A stretch of 64,000 nucleotides of DNA, from positions 1-64,000 of the forward strand of contig NZ_JAEHOQ010000023.1 in assembly GCF_016239305.1 (NCBI RefSeq), given 5' to 3'. A model generated the notes under the pieces. It saw only the letters and a program-made list of their open reading frames with translations. It did no database searches and was not told the DNA's origin. The position numbers and the translations under genes were made by a program. The number at the start of each line of letters is the position of its first letter. The stretch's first letter is position 1. This document shows, piece by piece, positions 18,840-27,276 of the stretch. The DNA is from Proteus vulgaris (GTDB lineage: Bacteria; Pseudomonadota; Gammaproteobacteria; Enterobacterales; Enterobacteriaceae).

Positions 18840-19668
18840 AACACCTCTAATTGAAGTGAAAAAACTCTGTATTGATTATCCAACGGCAAGAGTGGTTAAT
18901 AATGTTTCTTTTACTTTAGGGCAAGAGCGTTTGGCTATGGTGGGCGAATCTGGCTCCGGTAAATCAATGACAGCCCGCGCATTAATGGGACTTGTGCGTC
19001 AACCAGGAAAAGTTAGCGCAGAGCAGCTCAATTTAATGGGAAATAATCTATTGAATTTTTCATCGCGCCAATGGAATAACACCCGAGGCAATACCATCTC
19101 AATGGTATTGCAAGATCCCCGCTACGCATTAAATCCTGTAAAAACGATCTATCAACAAGTGGAAGAAACGGTAAAACGTCATCAAACGCTTTCACGCCAA
19201 GATCGGCGTCAATTGATTATCGAAATGCTGTTATCTGTTGGCTTTCCTGAGCAGAGTATTTACCACTATCCCGGTGAATTATCAGGAGGAATGGGACAAC
19301 GGGCAATGATTGCTATCGCACTAATTAATAACCCAACAATTTTAATTGCCGATGAGCCAACATCAGCACTTGATGCCCAATTACGCCATCAAATTCTTGA
19401 ACTGATCACCACCCAATGCGAGCAACGTAAGATGGGCTTACTACTCATTAGTCATGATTTGCCTCTCGTTGCTGAATACTGCGAACGTGTAATGGTGATG
19501 TACCAAGGCGAACAAGTGGATGAACTCAATGCGAAAGCATTACCGACAGCCACACATCCTTATACGCGTACACTTTGGACATGTAGACCTAATGCAAGCA
19601 CTTATGGCACGCAATTGCCGGTATTAGATAGGACGCTTAATTTCAAGGGGCTACATCATGCTAATTAA
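18832..19668 (+). CDS. ABC importer ATPase, DppD/OppD type
   Basis: This 278-residue ABC ATPase has Walker A GESGSGKSM, signature LSGGMGQRAMIAIAL and Walker B ADEPTSALD, then LLISHDLPLVAE. I start at the ATG at 18832, after GGGAGA; the longer frame begins inside the permease gene. It is shorter than OppD and has only one Cys (TLWTCRPNAS) in its C-terminal tail, so the iron-sulfur-type Cys tail of OppD is not present. It pairs with the next ATPase gene, which it overlaps by 11 bases. Confidence 0.87.
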   Translation: MNKTPLIEVKKLCIDYPTARVVNNVSFTLGQERLAMVGESGSGKSMTARALMGLVRQPGKVSAEQLNLMGNNLLNFSSRQWNNTRGNTISMVLQDPRYALNPVKTIYQQVEETVKRHQTLSRQDRRQLIIEMLLSVGFPEQSIYHYPGELSGGMGQRAMIAIALINNPTILIADEPTSALDAQLRHQILELITTQCEQRKMGLLLISHDLPLVAEYCERVMVMYQGEQVDELNAKALPTATHPYTRTLWTCRPNASTYGTQLPVLDRTLNFKGLHHAN

Positions 19669-20371
19669 TATTCATGATTTACACGTTCAATTTGAGCAAG
19701 GCAAACAAGCAAAGCATGTTGTAAAAGGGATCAACTTACATGTCCAACAAGGTGAAACCTTTAGCTTAATAGGTCGTTCTGGTTGTGGAAAATCAACTGT
19801 TTTACGTGTCATTGCAGGATTATTGCCCCATTGGCAAGGTAACATGTCACTTTTAGGGCAAACCATTAAACCACAACAACGTTTTCAAGGCGCATTGCGT
19901 CGTAATGTACAGATGGTATTTCAAGATCCCTATGCCTCTTTACACCCCCAACACCGTATTGAGCGTGCTTTTTCTGAGCCTTTGAAAATTCATCAAATTC
20001 CTTTTGATAACAGCACAATTGCACAGGCATTAGCTCAAGTCGGCTTATCTGCGGATGTGGCAAGTCGTTATCCTCACCAACTCTCTGGTGGACAACGTCA
20101 ACGAGTTGCCATTGCAAGAGCCCTTTTACTACAACCTCAATTATTATTATTAGATGAGCCAACTTCAGCATTGGATATGTCAGTACAAGCCGAGATCTTA
20201 AATCTGCTTAATACTCTAAAAAAACAGCATAATATGACTTATTTATTAGTGAGTCATGATGCTGATGTGATTGCTCACATGTCTGATAGAGCCGCATTAA
20301 TGGAAAATGGCGAATTGACCCAACACTATGATAGAGATGCGTTATCGAAAGGAATTCATCGTCTTGATTAA
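19658..20371 (+). CDS. ABC importer ATPase, DppF/OppF type
   Basis: This 237-residue ABC ATPase is the second motor of the importer. Motifs are Walker A GRSGCGKST, signature LSGGQRQRVAIARAL and Walker B LDEPTSALD, then LLVSHDADVIAH. It lacks the C-terminal extension seen in OppF, making it a short NikE-like subunit. It ends the cluster and is followed by a terminator shared with the convergent ychE gene. Confidence 0.87.
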   Translation: MLINIHDLHVQFEQGKQAKHVVKGINLHVQQGETFSLIGRSGCGKSTVLRVIAGLLPHWQGNMSLLGQTIKPQQRFQGALRRNVQMVFQDPYASLHPQHRIERAFSEPLKIHQIPFDNSTIAQALAQVGLSADVASRYPHQLSGGQRQRVAIARALLLQPQLLLLDEPTSALDMSVQAEILNLLNTLKKQHNMTYLLVSHDADVIAHMSDRAALMENGELTQHYDRDALSKGIHRLD

Positions 20372-20397
20372 CATGAACGAAGTGATGTAATAAATAA

Positions 20398-20433
20398 AAA
20401 AATCGCAGTATTTCTTTGAATACTGCGATTTTT
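20398..20433. terminator. Bidirectional terminator between the importer and ychE
   Basis: AAAATCGCAGTATT and AATACTGCGATTTT form a 14-bp stem with A/T runs on both sides, between two convergent genes. Confidence 0.88.
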
Positions 20434-20457
20434 AAAAATACGACTGTGTTGACGATA

Positions 20458-21102
20458 TTAAACTAATAAGCCCGGAAAAATAGAACGTAAACCGGTCACA
20501 ATAAACTCAATACCTAAGGACATTAATAATAAGCCCATTATACGGGTTACTACGTTAATTCCCGTTTGCCCTAAATATTTCACTAATAGTGTTGCACTAC
20601 GAAAAAGTAACCAACAGCAGAATGCAAAAAAGATACTGGTTGCTGCTAATCCTAAAAAATTAGTAAAACCTTCCCAGCGAGAACTCCATACAATACAAGA
20701 ACTGATTGCCCCAGGTCCTGCCATTAATGGTAATGCTAAAGGTACAACAGCAACACTATTACGTACGGCGGATTCATTTCGTTCTTGATTATTTTGTTTA
20801 TCTTCCCCTAAACGCCCATTTATCATGGTCATGGCAATTGTAACAATCAGCATCCCTCCCGCTATACGAAACGAGTCGATAGAAATACCGAAAATACTCA
20901 GTATAGAATCACCGATTAACAGAGATGAAACCAAAATAATTGCAACGGAGCCATTTGCAATTAAGTTTGTTTTGTTTCGCCCTGCATCCGTTTGATAACT
21001 CGTCATACTAATAAAAACAGGCAAAATACCAATTGGGTTTACAATCGCAAAAAGACCCACAAAAAATTTAATATAACCGGATAAATCCAGCAATGACCCC
21101 AT
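20458..21102 (-). CDS. ychE: MarC/NAAT-family membrane protein YchE
   Basis: This 214-residue inner-membrane protein has six hydrophobic helices and the MarC-family segments GLFAIVNPIGILPVF and VPLALPLMAGPGAISS. The family has been linked to amino-acid transport, but its role in enterobacteria is not settled. In E. coli ychE lies between adhE and oppA. Here it still neighbours adhE, but the second ABC importer and nirBD-cysG separate it from opp. Confidence 0.85.
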   Translation of the reverse strand: MGSLLDLSGYIKFFVGLFAIVNPIGILPVFISMTSYQTDAGRNKTNLIANGSVAIILVSSLLIGDSILSIFGISIDSFRIAGGMLIVTIAMTMINGRLGEDKQNNQERNESAVRNSVAVVPLALPLMAGPGAISSCIVWSSRWEGFTNFLGLAATSIFFAFCCWLLFRSATLLVKYLGQTGINVVTRIMGLLLMSLGIEFIVTGLRSIFPGLLV

Positions 21103-21316
21103 GAAAAGCCCCTTCTTGGCTAATAAACATGCGAATTATTCTATAAAAGATAGAGTAACTCTAAAAAATCCGCGTTACTTTAAATCAATAAACCAGTTAA
21201 TTCTATTAGTTAACAAGTTTTTACCTAAAATATTCTCTTGCAAACTGATAAAAACCTAGTGGTTTAATTTTATATCGAAAGATTGGGTACGACAAAAAAA
21301 TCGTTGATGATTTTTT

Positions 21317-21335
21317 ACATATGATTCTCATTCTC
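21317..21335 (-). promoter_or_regulatory. Weak Fur-box-like sequence between ychE and adhE
   Basis: The minus strand reads GAGAATGAGAATCATATGT, which shares the repeated GANAAT hexamers of the Fur consensus but diverges in the last four bases. It is a candidate site only. Confidence 0.25.
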
Positions 21336-21373
21336 ACTTATTGGCTTGCTGAAAGGTGTCAGCTTGTCAATTT

Positions 21374-21389
21374 TGTGATTTACATCACG
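21374..21389. promoter_or_regulatory. CRP-like site upstream of adhE
   Basis: TGTGATTTACATCACG has both CRP half-sites at the correct 6-base spacing, about 230 bases before the adhE ATG. It could serve adhE or the divergent ychE. Confidence 0.5.
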
Positions 21390-21480
21390 TTAATTAATTA
21401 GAAAGATGGTAAGCTGTTATCATTCAGAAAAAGAGAGCAACTTTAAAAATATATTTACGTTTATTGTTGTTTTTTTTAAG

Positions 21481-21590
21481 TTTTTTAAGCAAATTAGGGC
21501 CTCTAATTATTATTACTGAAATAAGTACGTTGTCATCTATCTAGACTATTCTTATTAATGATGATCAAAACGGCTAATTTGCTTAAAAAA
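21481..21590 (+). repeat. Long-range inverted repeat in the adhE leader
   Basis: The arm TTTTTTAAGCAAATTAG (21481-21497) is the perfect reverse complement of CTAATTTGCTTAAAAAA (21574-21590), 76 bases apart. The right arm ends 13 bases before the TCAGGAGTC ribosome binding site of adhE. In RNA the arms would form a 17-bp helix next to the translation start. Confidence 0.8.
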
Positions 21591-21616
21591 TTTAACATTT
21601 TATCAGGAGTCTCTTT

Positions 21617-24283
21617 ATGTCTGTAACTAACGTTACTGAACTCAATGATTTGGTTGCTCGTGTAAAAAAAGCTCAACGTGAATTTGCTAACTTCTCTCAA
21701 GAACAAGTTGATGCAATTTTCCGCGCGGCTGCATTAGCCGCCGCTGACGCCCGTATTCCTCTGGCAAAATTGGCTGTGAAAGAATCTGGCATGGGTATCG
21801 TCGAAGATAAAGTGATTAAAAACCACTTTGCTTCCGAATATATCTACAATGCATATAAAGATGAAAAAACCTGCGGGATCTTATCTGAAGATCTGACTTA
21901 CGGCACAATGACTATCGCAGAACCTATTGGTATCATTTGCGGTATCGTACCGACCACTAACCCAACTTCTACTGCGATTTTTAAAGCATTAATTAGCTTA
22001 AAAACACGAAACGGTATTATTTTCTCGCCACACCCACGCGCTAAAGAAGCGACAAATCGTGCCGCAGAAATCGTTTTAAATGCGGCTATCGCAGCGGGTG
22101 CGCCCAAAGACATCATTGGGTGGATTGATGAGCCATCTGTCGCCCTCTCTAATGCATTAATGCACCATGAAGACATCAACCTGATCTTAGCAACAGGTGG
22201 TCCAGGCATGGTTAAAGCAGCATATAGTTCAGGTAAACCTGCTATCGGTGTTGGTGCGGGTAATACGCCAGTTGTTATTGATGACTCAGCAGATATCAAA
22301 CGTGCTGTAGCATCAATATTAATGTCTAAAACCTTCGATAACGGCGTAATTTGTGCGTCAGAACAATCAGTTATCGTTGTTGATAGTATCTATAAACAAG
22401 TTCGTGAGCGTTTCTCAACTCACGGCGGTTATATGCTAACAGGCAAAGAATTAAAAGCTGTTCAAGATATCATCTTAAAAGACGGTAACTTAAATGCGGC
22501 TATCGTAGGTCAACCTGCAACAAAAATTGCTGAAATGGCCGGCATTGAAGTGCCAGTAAACACCAAAATTTTAATTGGTGAAGTAAAAGAAACAACCGAA
22601 GCAGAACCATTTGCTCACGAGAAATTATCCCCACTATTAGCAATGTACCATGCTCAAACTTTTGAAGATGCGGTACATAAAGCAGAAAAATTAGTTGAAA
22701 TGGGCGGTATCGGTCATACATCTTGCTTATACACTGACCAAGATAATTGCCCTGAACATGTTGCCTATTTCGGCGATAAAATGAAAACATCTCGTATTTT
22801 AATCAATACTCCAGCATCTCAAGGTGGTATTGGTGACTTATACAACTTTAAACTTGCTCCTTCTCTAACCTTAGGTTGTGGTTCATGGGGTGGTAACTCC
22901 ATTTCAGAAAACGTAGGGCCAAAACACCTTATCAACACTAAAACCGTGGCGAAAAGAGCAGAAAATATGTTGTGGCATAAACTTCCTAAATCTATTTACT
23001 TCCGCCGTGGTTGTTTACCTATCGCACTGGAAGAAATTGCGACTGACGGTAAAAAACGTGCCTTTATCGTAACCGACGGTTTCTTATTCAATAACGGTTA
23101 TGTCGATGAAGTAACTCGTGTACTGAAAAAATTTGGTGTTGAAACAGAAGTCTTCTTTGAAGTTGAAGCCGATCCAACATTGAGTGTTGTGCGCAAAGGC
23201 GCAGAACAAATGAACAGCTTTAAACCTGATGTGATCATCGCATTAGGTGGTGGTTCACCAATGGATGCTGCAAAAATCATGTGGGTTATGTATGAGCACC
23301 CAGAAACTCACTTCGAAGAATTAGCACTACGTTTTATGGATATCCGTAAACGTATTTACAAATTCCCGAAAATGGGTGTGAAAGCACAAATGGTTGCTAT
23401 CACCACAACATCAGGCACAGGCTCTGAAGTAACTCCTTTTGCGGTAGTAACTGATGACGAAACAGGTCAGAAATACCCATTAGCAGACTATGCATTAACA
23501 CCAGATATGGCTATCGTTGATGCAAACCTTGTTATGAATATGCCTAAATCACTGTGTGCATTTGGTGGTTTAGATGCAGTGACTCACGCATTAGAAGCTT
23601 ATGTTTCTGTATTAGCGAACGAATATTCTGACGGACAAGCACTACAAGCATTGAAATTACTGAAAGAATATCTACCAGCAAGTTATCATGAAGGGGCTAA
23701 AAATCCAGTTGCTCGTGAACGTGTTCATAATGCGGCGACTATTGCTGGTATTGCTTTTGCTAACGCATTCTTGGGTGTTTGTCACTCAATGGCACATAAA
23801 TTAGGCTCTGAGTTCCATATTCCTCATGGTTTAGCTAATGCGTTATTAATTTCAAACGTCATTCGTTATAACGCAAATGACAACCCAACAAAACAGACTG
23901 CATTTAGCCAATACGACCGCCCTCAAGCACGTCGTCGCTATGCAGAAATTGCCGACCACTTAGAACTCTCAGCACCGGGTGATCGTACTGCTGCTAAGAT
24001 TGAAAAATTATTAGCATGGTTAGAAGAAATGAAATCTTCATTAGGTATTCCATCTTCTATTCGTGAAGCTGGCGTCCAAGAAAGTGATTTCTTAGCAAGA
24101 ATTGATAAGTTATCTGAAGATGCGTTTGATGATCAGTGTACTGGTGCTAACCCACGTTACCCACTGATCTCTGAACTGAAACAACTGTTATTAGATTCTT
24201 ACTACGGTCGTGAATTTAATGAACATCCAGTTGTGGAAGTAAAGGAAGAATCAAAACCAGCTAAAAAAAGTAGCAAAAAATAA
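21617..24283 (+). CDS. adhE: Bifunctional acetaldehyde/alcohol dehydrogenase AdhE
   Basis: This 888-residue fermentation enzyme reduces acetyl-CoA to ethanol with NADH. The N-terminal aldehyde dehydrogenase half has the catalytic cysteine in NGVICASEQSV, near residue 246. The C-terminal iron-dependent alcohol dehydrogenase half has the NAD site ALGGGSPMDAAK and the metal-binding segment GVCHSMAHKLGSEFHIPHG. E. coli AdhE assembles into helical filaments (spirosomes). The gene stands alone, with a 500-base upstream region holding a CRP-like site and the inverted repeat. The tail after the catalytic domain is Lys-rich (VKEESKPAKKSSKK), as is common in this family. Confidence 0.97.
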   Translation: MSVTNVTELNDLVARVKKAQREFANFSQEQVDAIFRAAALAAADARIPLAKLAVKESGMGIVEDKVIKNHFASEYIYNAYKDEKTCGILSEDLTYGTMTIAEPIGIICGIVPTTNPTSTAIFKALISLKTRNGIIFSPHPRAKEATNRAAEIVLNAAIAAGAPKDIIGWIDEPSVALSNALMHHEDINLILATGGPGMVKAAYSSGKPAIGVGAGNTPVVIDDSADIKRAVASILMSKTFDNGVICASEQSVIVVDSIYKQVRERFSTHGGYMLTGKELKAVQDIILKDGNLNAAIVGQPATKIAEMAGIEVPVNTKILIGEVKETTEAEPFAHEKLSPLLAMYHAQTFEDAVHKAEKLVEMGGIGHTSCLYTDQDNCPEHVAYFGDKMKTSRILINTPASQGGIGDLYNFKLAPSLTLGCGSWGGNSISENVGPKHLINTKTVAKRAENMLWHKLPKSIYFRRGCLPIALEEIATDGKKRAFIVTDGFLFNNGYVDEVTRVLKKFGVETEVFFEVEADPTLSVVRKGAEQMNSFKPDVIIALGGGSPMDAAKIMWVMYEHPETHFEELALRFMDIRKRIYKFPKMGVKAQMVAITTTSGTGSEVTPFAVVTDDETGQKYPLADYALTPDMAIVDANLVMNMPKSLCAFGGLDAVTHALEAYVSVLANEYSDGQALQALKLLKEYLPASYHEGAKNPVARERVHNAATIAGIAFANAFLGVCHSMAHKLGSEFHIPHGLANALLISNVIRYNANDNPTKQTAFSQYDRPQARRRYAEIADHLELSAPGDRTAAKIEKLLAWLEEMKSSLGIPSSIREAGVQESDFLARIDKLSEDAFDDQCTGANPRYPLISELKQLLLDSYYGREFNEHPVVEVKEESKPAKKSSKK

Positions 24284-24334
24284 TCGAGATGCACTGTGTT
24301 AGTCTGATCCTCAAATAATCGATTATTTATTGTT

Positions 24335-24445
24335 AATAAAAACCCGCTAATGAAGTGCCCTGTGAACTTAGGCACTTTTAGTGAAGCGACTTGTAAGGCC
24401 TGATTTCGATATTCAATCGGAGTCAGGCCTTTTAATTTGGTTTTA
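24335..24445 (-). pseudogene. Remnant of an IS3-family transposase C-terminus
   Basis: The minus strand encodes KTKLKGLTPIEYRNQAL, which matches the typical C-terminus of IS3-family OrfB transposases (K-LKGL-PxEYR-QAL). No DDE catalytic part or OrfA is present nearby, and the frame continues past the usual stop into AT-rich DNA. It is a leftover end of an insertion sequence in the gap between adhE and tdk. Confidence 0.5.
24353..24379 (+). terminator. Probable adhE terminator
   Basis: AAGTGCC and GGCACTT form a 7-bp stem with an 11-base loop followed by TTTA, 70 bases after adhE. It overlaps the IS3 remnant, so it may derive from the insertion-sequence end. Confidence 0.45.
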
Positions 24446-25402
24446 CTACTAATCGTGGTCTACGATTTTTTAACCATAAAATATAAGTAGTTACCCCTAA
24501 TCCAACATCTATTATTTTTTATTGAGAATGAGATTTAGGATGTTTAAGCCTATATGGCTTTAAATGAGACGCTAAGCTATTTTACTTTTCAGACTCCCTA
24601 TTGCATTAGTTACCCCAAAAAAAACAACCTGTGTAGATTACAGCGCTAGTTTCACTCCTCACCTTCTTCATTATCTGGCAGAATTATTTCAAACTAATTA
24701 TCTTTATCCGATGGATCTAAAAAGATATTTTTAAAACCAAGATTAACGTTTTTTCGTTCGCTGTGAGTCTTATTCTCATTAGAAAAGAAGAAAAATGAAG
24801 CGTTTCGATCCATTTAGTTTTTAAATAACGACAAAATATATTGATATAGAATATTTCCATATCAACGTTATTAATAACATTCTTTATAAAGCACATAGTT
24901 TCAATAAAATATTATCAAAATACTGTATGCGTATTGATAAAGTAATAACCTGATAAAAGGTCGCTATTTGTACATTTGACTGAGGAAGTTACTCCTTTAG
25001 GAGTATAAAAAATGCAGATTTTTTTTCGTATTAAAATTCATAGAGTGCGATATCTTATTTATTAGATAATGATCCAATCGAACCAATAACCATCATCAAT
25101 AAGACTCGATATAAATGTTTCATCATGTTAAGCATAGATAAAAGAAATAGATTTATAGCCCGTTATGACTATCTTTATTCAATTTTATTAAACTATGAAT
25201 AATATTGCTGTATCAAATGTTTTCACCTCTTATCATTTGTAAAAAACAATATCAGCATCACAAAATAGACACCCTACGTATATTTGATTATGTTTTTTTT
25301 GATTAATGATAATGAAATCTATGAAATGAATAAATTTTCTTTTAAAAAAAGAATATTTCTTTACATAAGAACATCAGAATGGCCAACATTTGATATAAAA
25401 AA
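24446..25402. other. Long gene-free, very AT-rich stretch between adhE and tdk
   Basis: About 950 bases contain no frame that looks like a gene on either strand. A 17-codon frame after AGGAG at 25012-25065 is present but unsupported. The stretch probably consists of decayed mobile or phage-type DNA next to the IS3 remnant. Confidence 0.5.
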
Positions 25403-25418
25403 AGCCAATAAATTGGCT
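25403..25418 (-). terminator. Terminator downstream of tdk
   Basis: AGCCAAT and ATTGGCT form a compact stem. On the minus strand it is followed by seven T residues, giving a strong intrinsic terminator about 120 bases after the tdk stop. Confidence 0.7.
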
Positions 25419-25535
25419 GAATTTAAAAAACAGATAAACATTTTTTAGTATTAAGTAATATAAGCTTTTATTTCGATACTTATTTTAATCCCTCTTTCAT
25501 CATTATAAATACGCAAAAGAGGGAAAAGGAAAAGA

Positions 25536-26132
25536 TTACTCTTGCTCAATACTCCCTTTTAGCGTTGCTTGAGTATAATGCTTACGGCAAACTGAAACAT
25601 ATTTTTCATTTCCGCCAATTTCAACTTGAGCGCCATCACTCAGCACATTTCCTTTATCATCTAAACGTAATACTTTATTTGCTTTTCTACCGCAGTAACA
25701 TACTGTTTTAAGCTCCACTAGCTTATCAGCCCACGCTAATAAATAAGCACTACCTGTAAATAACTCACCTCTAAAGTCTGTTCTTAAACCATAAGTAAGA
25801 ACAGGAATATCATAGATGTCCGTTATTTCACAAAGCTGTTCTACATGAGCCTTACTTAAAAATTGGCATTCATCAATTAATACACAGTGAATAGGTTGTT
25901 TGCTATGCTCAGCAACAATAACATCACGAATATTCATATCATCACTGAAGAGCAATGCATCAGCACTTAAACCGATTCTTGAACTAATTTTTCCCTTTGC
26001 AAAGCGTGTATCAATAGCTGCTGTAAAAATCAATGTACGCATTCCTCGCTCATTATAGTTATAAGAGGATTGCAATAAAGATGTTGATTTTCCAGCATTC
26101 ATAGCTGAATAATAAAAGTAAAGCTGAGCCAT
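25536..26132 (-). CDS. tdk: Thymidine kinase
   Basis: This 198-residue type II thymidine kinase phosphorylates thymidine with ATP in the salvage pathway. The P-loop is [12 protein letters not shown], residues 9-20. Further motifs are the Walker-B-like VLIDECQFL and the zinc-site cysteines in TVCYCGRKA and SVCRKHYTQ. Its place between adhE and hns is conserved with E. coli. It is transcribed alone, away from hns. Confidence 0.96.
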   Translation of the reverse strand: MAQLYFYYSAMNAGKSTSLLQSSYNYNERGMRTLIFTAAIDTRFAKGKISSRIGLSADALLFSDDMNIRDVIVAEHSKQPIHCVLIDECQFLSKAHVEQLCEITDIYDIPVLTYGLRTDFRGELFTGSAYLLAWADKLVELKTVCYCGRKANKVLRLDDKGNVLSDGAQVEIGGNEKYVSVCRKHYTQATLKGSIEQE

Positions 26133-26641
26133 CAGCTCTCTCCTTAAATAGTGTTTATTTTCACGGGCGACAGTCTAACATAAACAGTCTGCAAGTTATC
26201 AATAACAAGTATTTATTACCTTTATTTCTATTCTAGATATACCATTCAAAGATGAGAGTCATTGTTAGTGCTAATTTTTGCTTAAAAAATAAATAGCTTT
26301 AATAAGTACTTAACATATTAAAACACGCCTTGATATACGTTTATTAAAGTATGAAAGTTAACCCCAACTCATTTTTAGAAAAAAGTCCGTTATTATAAAA
26401 AAATGAACAAAGCTTTCTATTCTTTTGCATTAGCGCTATCATCAGTTAAAAGATGCATTTCCTTACTCATATTTCCTTTATTGACTAAAGATACCTCAAT
26501 ATTTATTATTTTTTTCGTTGAGATAATAGTTTAAAAAAAAGAAATTTTACGTAAGGTTTGTATTTAGGTATTGCAGAAATTTAAATAGCAATCTATTATT
26601 AGTATTACATCAGCCAACAACATTTATTTGAGACCAGGAAA
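26133..26641. other. Divergent promoter region of tdk and hns
   Basis: This AT-rich, A-tract-containing stretch of about 500 bases contains no gene. H-NS is known to bind its own curved AT-rich promoter, and the base composition fits that, but no specific site can be named. Confidence 0.6.
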
Positions 26642-27046
26642 ATGAGCGAATCTTTAAAAATATTAAATAACATCCGTACTCTCCGCGCACAAGCAAGAGA
26701 AACTTCTTTAGAAACTTTAGAAGAAATGCTGGAAAAGCTCGAAGTTGTCGTTAATGAGCGTCGTGAAGAATTCTCATTAGAAAAAGCAGCTGAAGAAGAG
26801 CGTATTCAGAAATTACAAAAATACCGTGAAATGTTAGAAGAAGCCGGTATTGATCCAACAGACTTACTTGAAGCAAGTGCTGTTAATAAAACTGGCCGTG
26901 CTAAACGAGCAGCTCGCCCAGCTAAATATTCTTACGTTGATGAAAATGGTGAAACTAAAACTTGGACAGGCCAAGGCCGTACACCAGCTGTAATCAAACG
27001 CGCAATTGACGAAGAAGGCAAATCATTAGAAGATTTCCTTCTGTAA
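26642..27046 (+). CDS. hns: Histone-like nucleoid-structuring protein H-NS
   Basis: This 134-residue nucleoid protein silences AT-rich and foreign DNA. The N-terminal two thirds are a charged coiled coil for oligomerisation ([20 protein letters not shown]). The C-terminal DNA-binding domain has the AT-hook-like loop [15 protein letters not shown]. The length is close to the 137 residues of E. coli. It is monocistronic with its own terminator. It is a plausible silencer of the very AT-rich peptide cluster at 34.7-41.7 kb. Confidence 0.97.
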   Translation: MSESLKILNNIRTLRAQARETSLETLEEMLEKLEVVVNERREEFSLEKAAEEERIQKLQKYREMLEEAGIDPTDLLEASAVNKTGRAKRAARPAKYSYVDENGETKTWTGQGRTPAVIKRAIDEEGKSLEDFLL

Positions 27047-27067
27047 TTTAAGTCAATATTCTATTTG

Positions 27068-27099
27068 AAATACCCTTTTAATTATTTAAAAGGGTATTT
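27068..27099 (+). terminator. hns terminator
   Basis: AAATACCCTTTTAA and TTAAAAGGGTATTT form a 14-bp stem followed by TCTTG, 20 bases after the hns stop. Confidence 0.85.
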
Positions 27100-27223
27100 T
27101 CTTGTTTACCTCTTATATTAAACAAGCGTTTAATTTTAATATGTGCTGATGTTGTTTGTATATAAGGTTGGGAGCCAGAAATAGAGAATGTGAAAACCAC
27201 ATTGTTGACTTTTATTTATAATG

Positions 27224-27251
27224 AAAAAGGAGCTTTTATAGCTCCTTTTTT
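27224..27251. terminator. Terminator downstream of the epimerase gene
   Basis: AAAAAGGAGC and GCTCCTTTTT form a stem with A and T runs on either side, 26 bases beyond the minus-strand epimerase stop. It can work in both directions. Confidence 0.8.
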
Positions 27252-27276
27252 ATTAGTTTCAATTAAACCAACAACA

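Noticed and set aside
21317-21335. A confident Fur site controlling adhE
   Set aside because: Only the first part of the consensus matches, and T/C-rich repeats of this kind can arise by chance; kept only as a weak candidate.
21898-22299. 133-residue minus-strand frame inside adhE
   Set aside because: It is antisense to well-conserved adhE coding sequence with strong codon constraint; it is a shadow frame.
25012-25065. 17-codon frame after AGGAG in the adhE-tdk gap
   Set aside because: It is short, has no recognisable features, lies in AT-rich empty DNA, and the AGGAG is part of a small hairpin (ACTCC/GGAGT).
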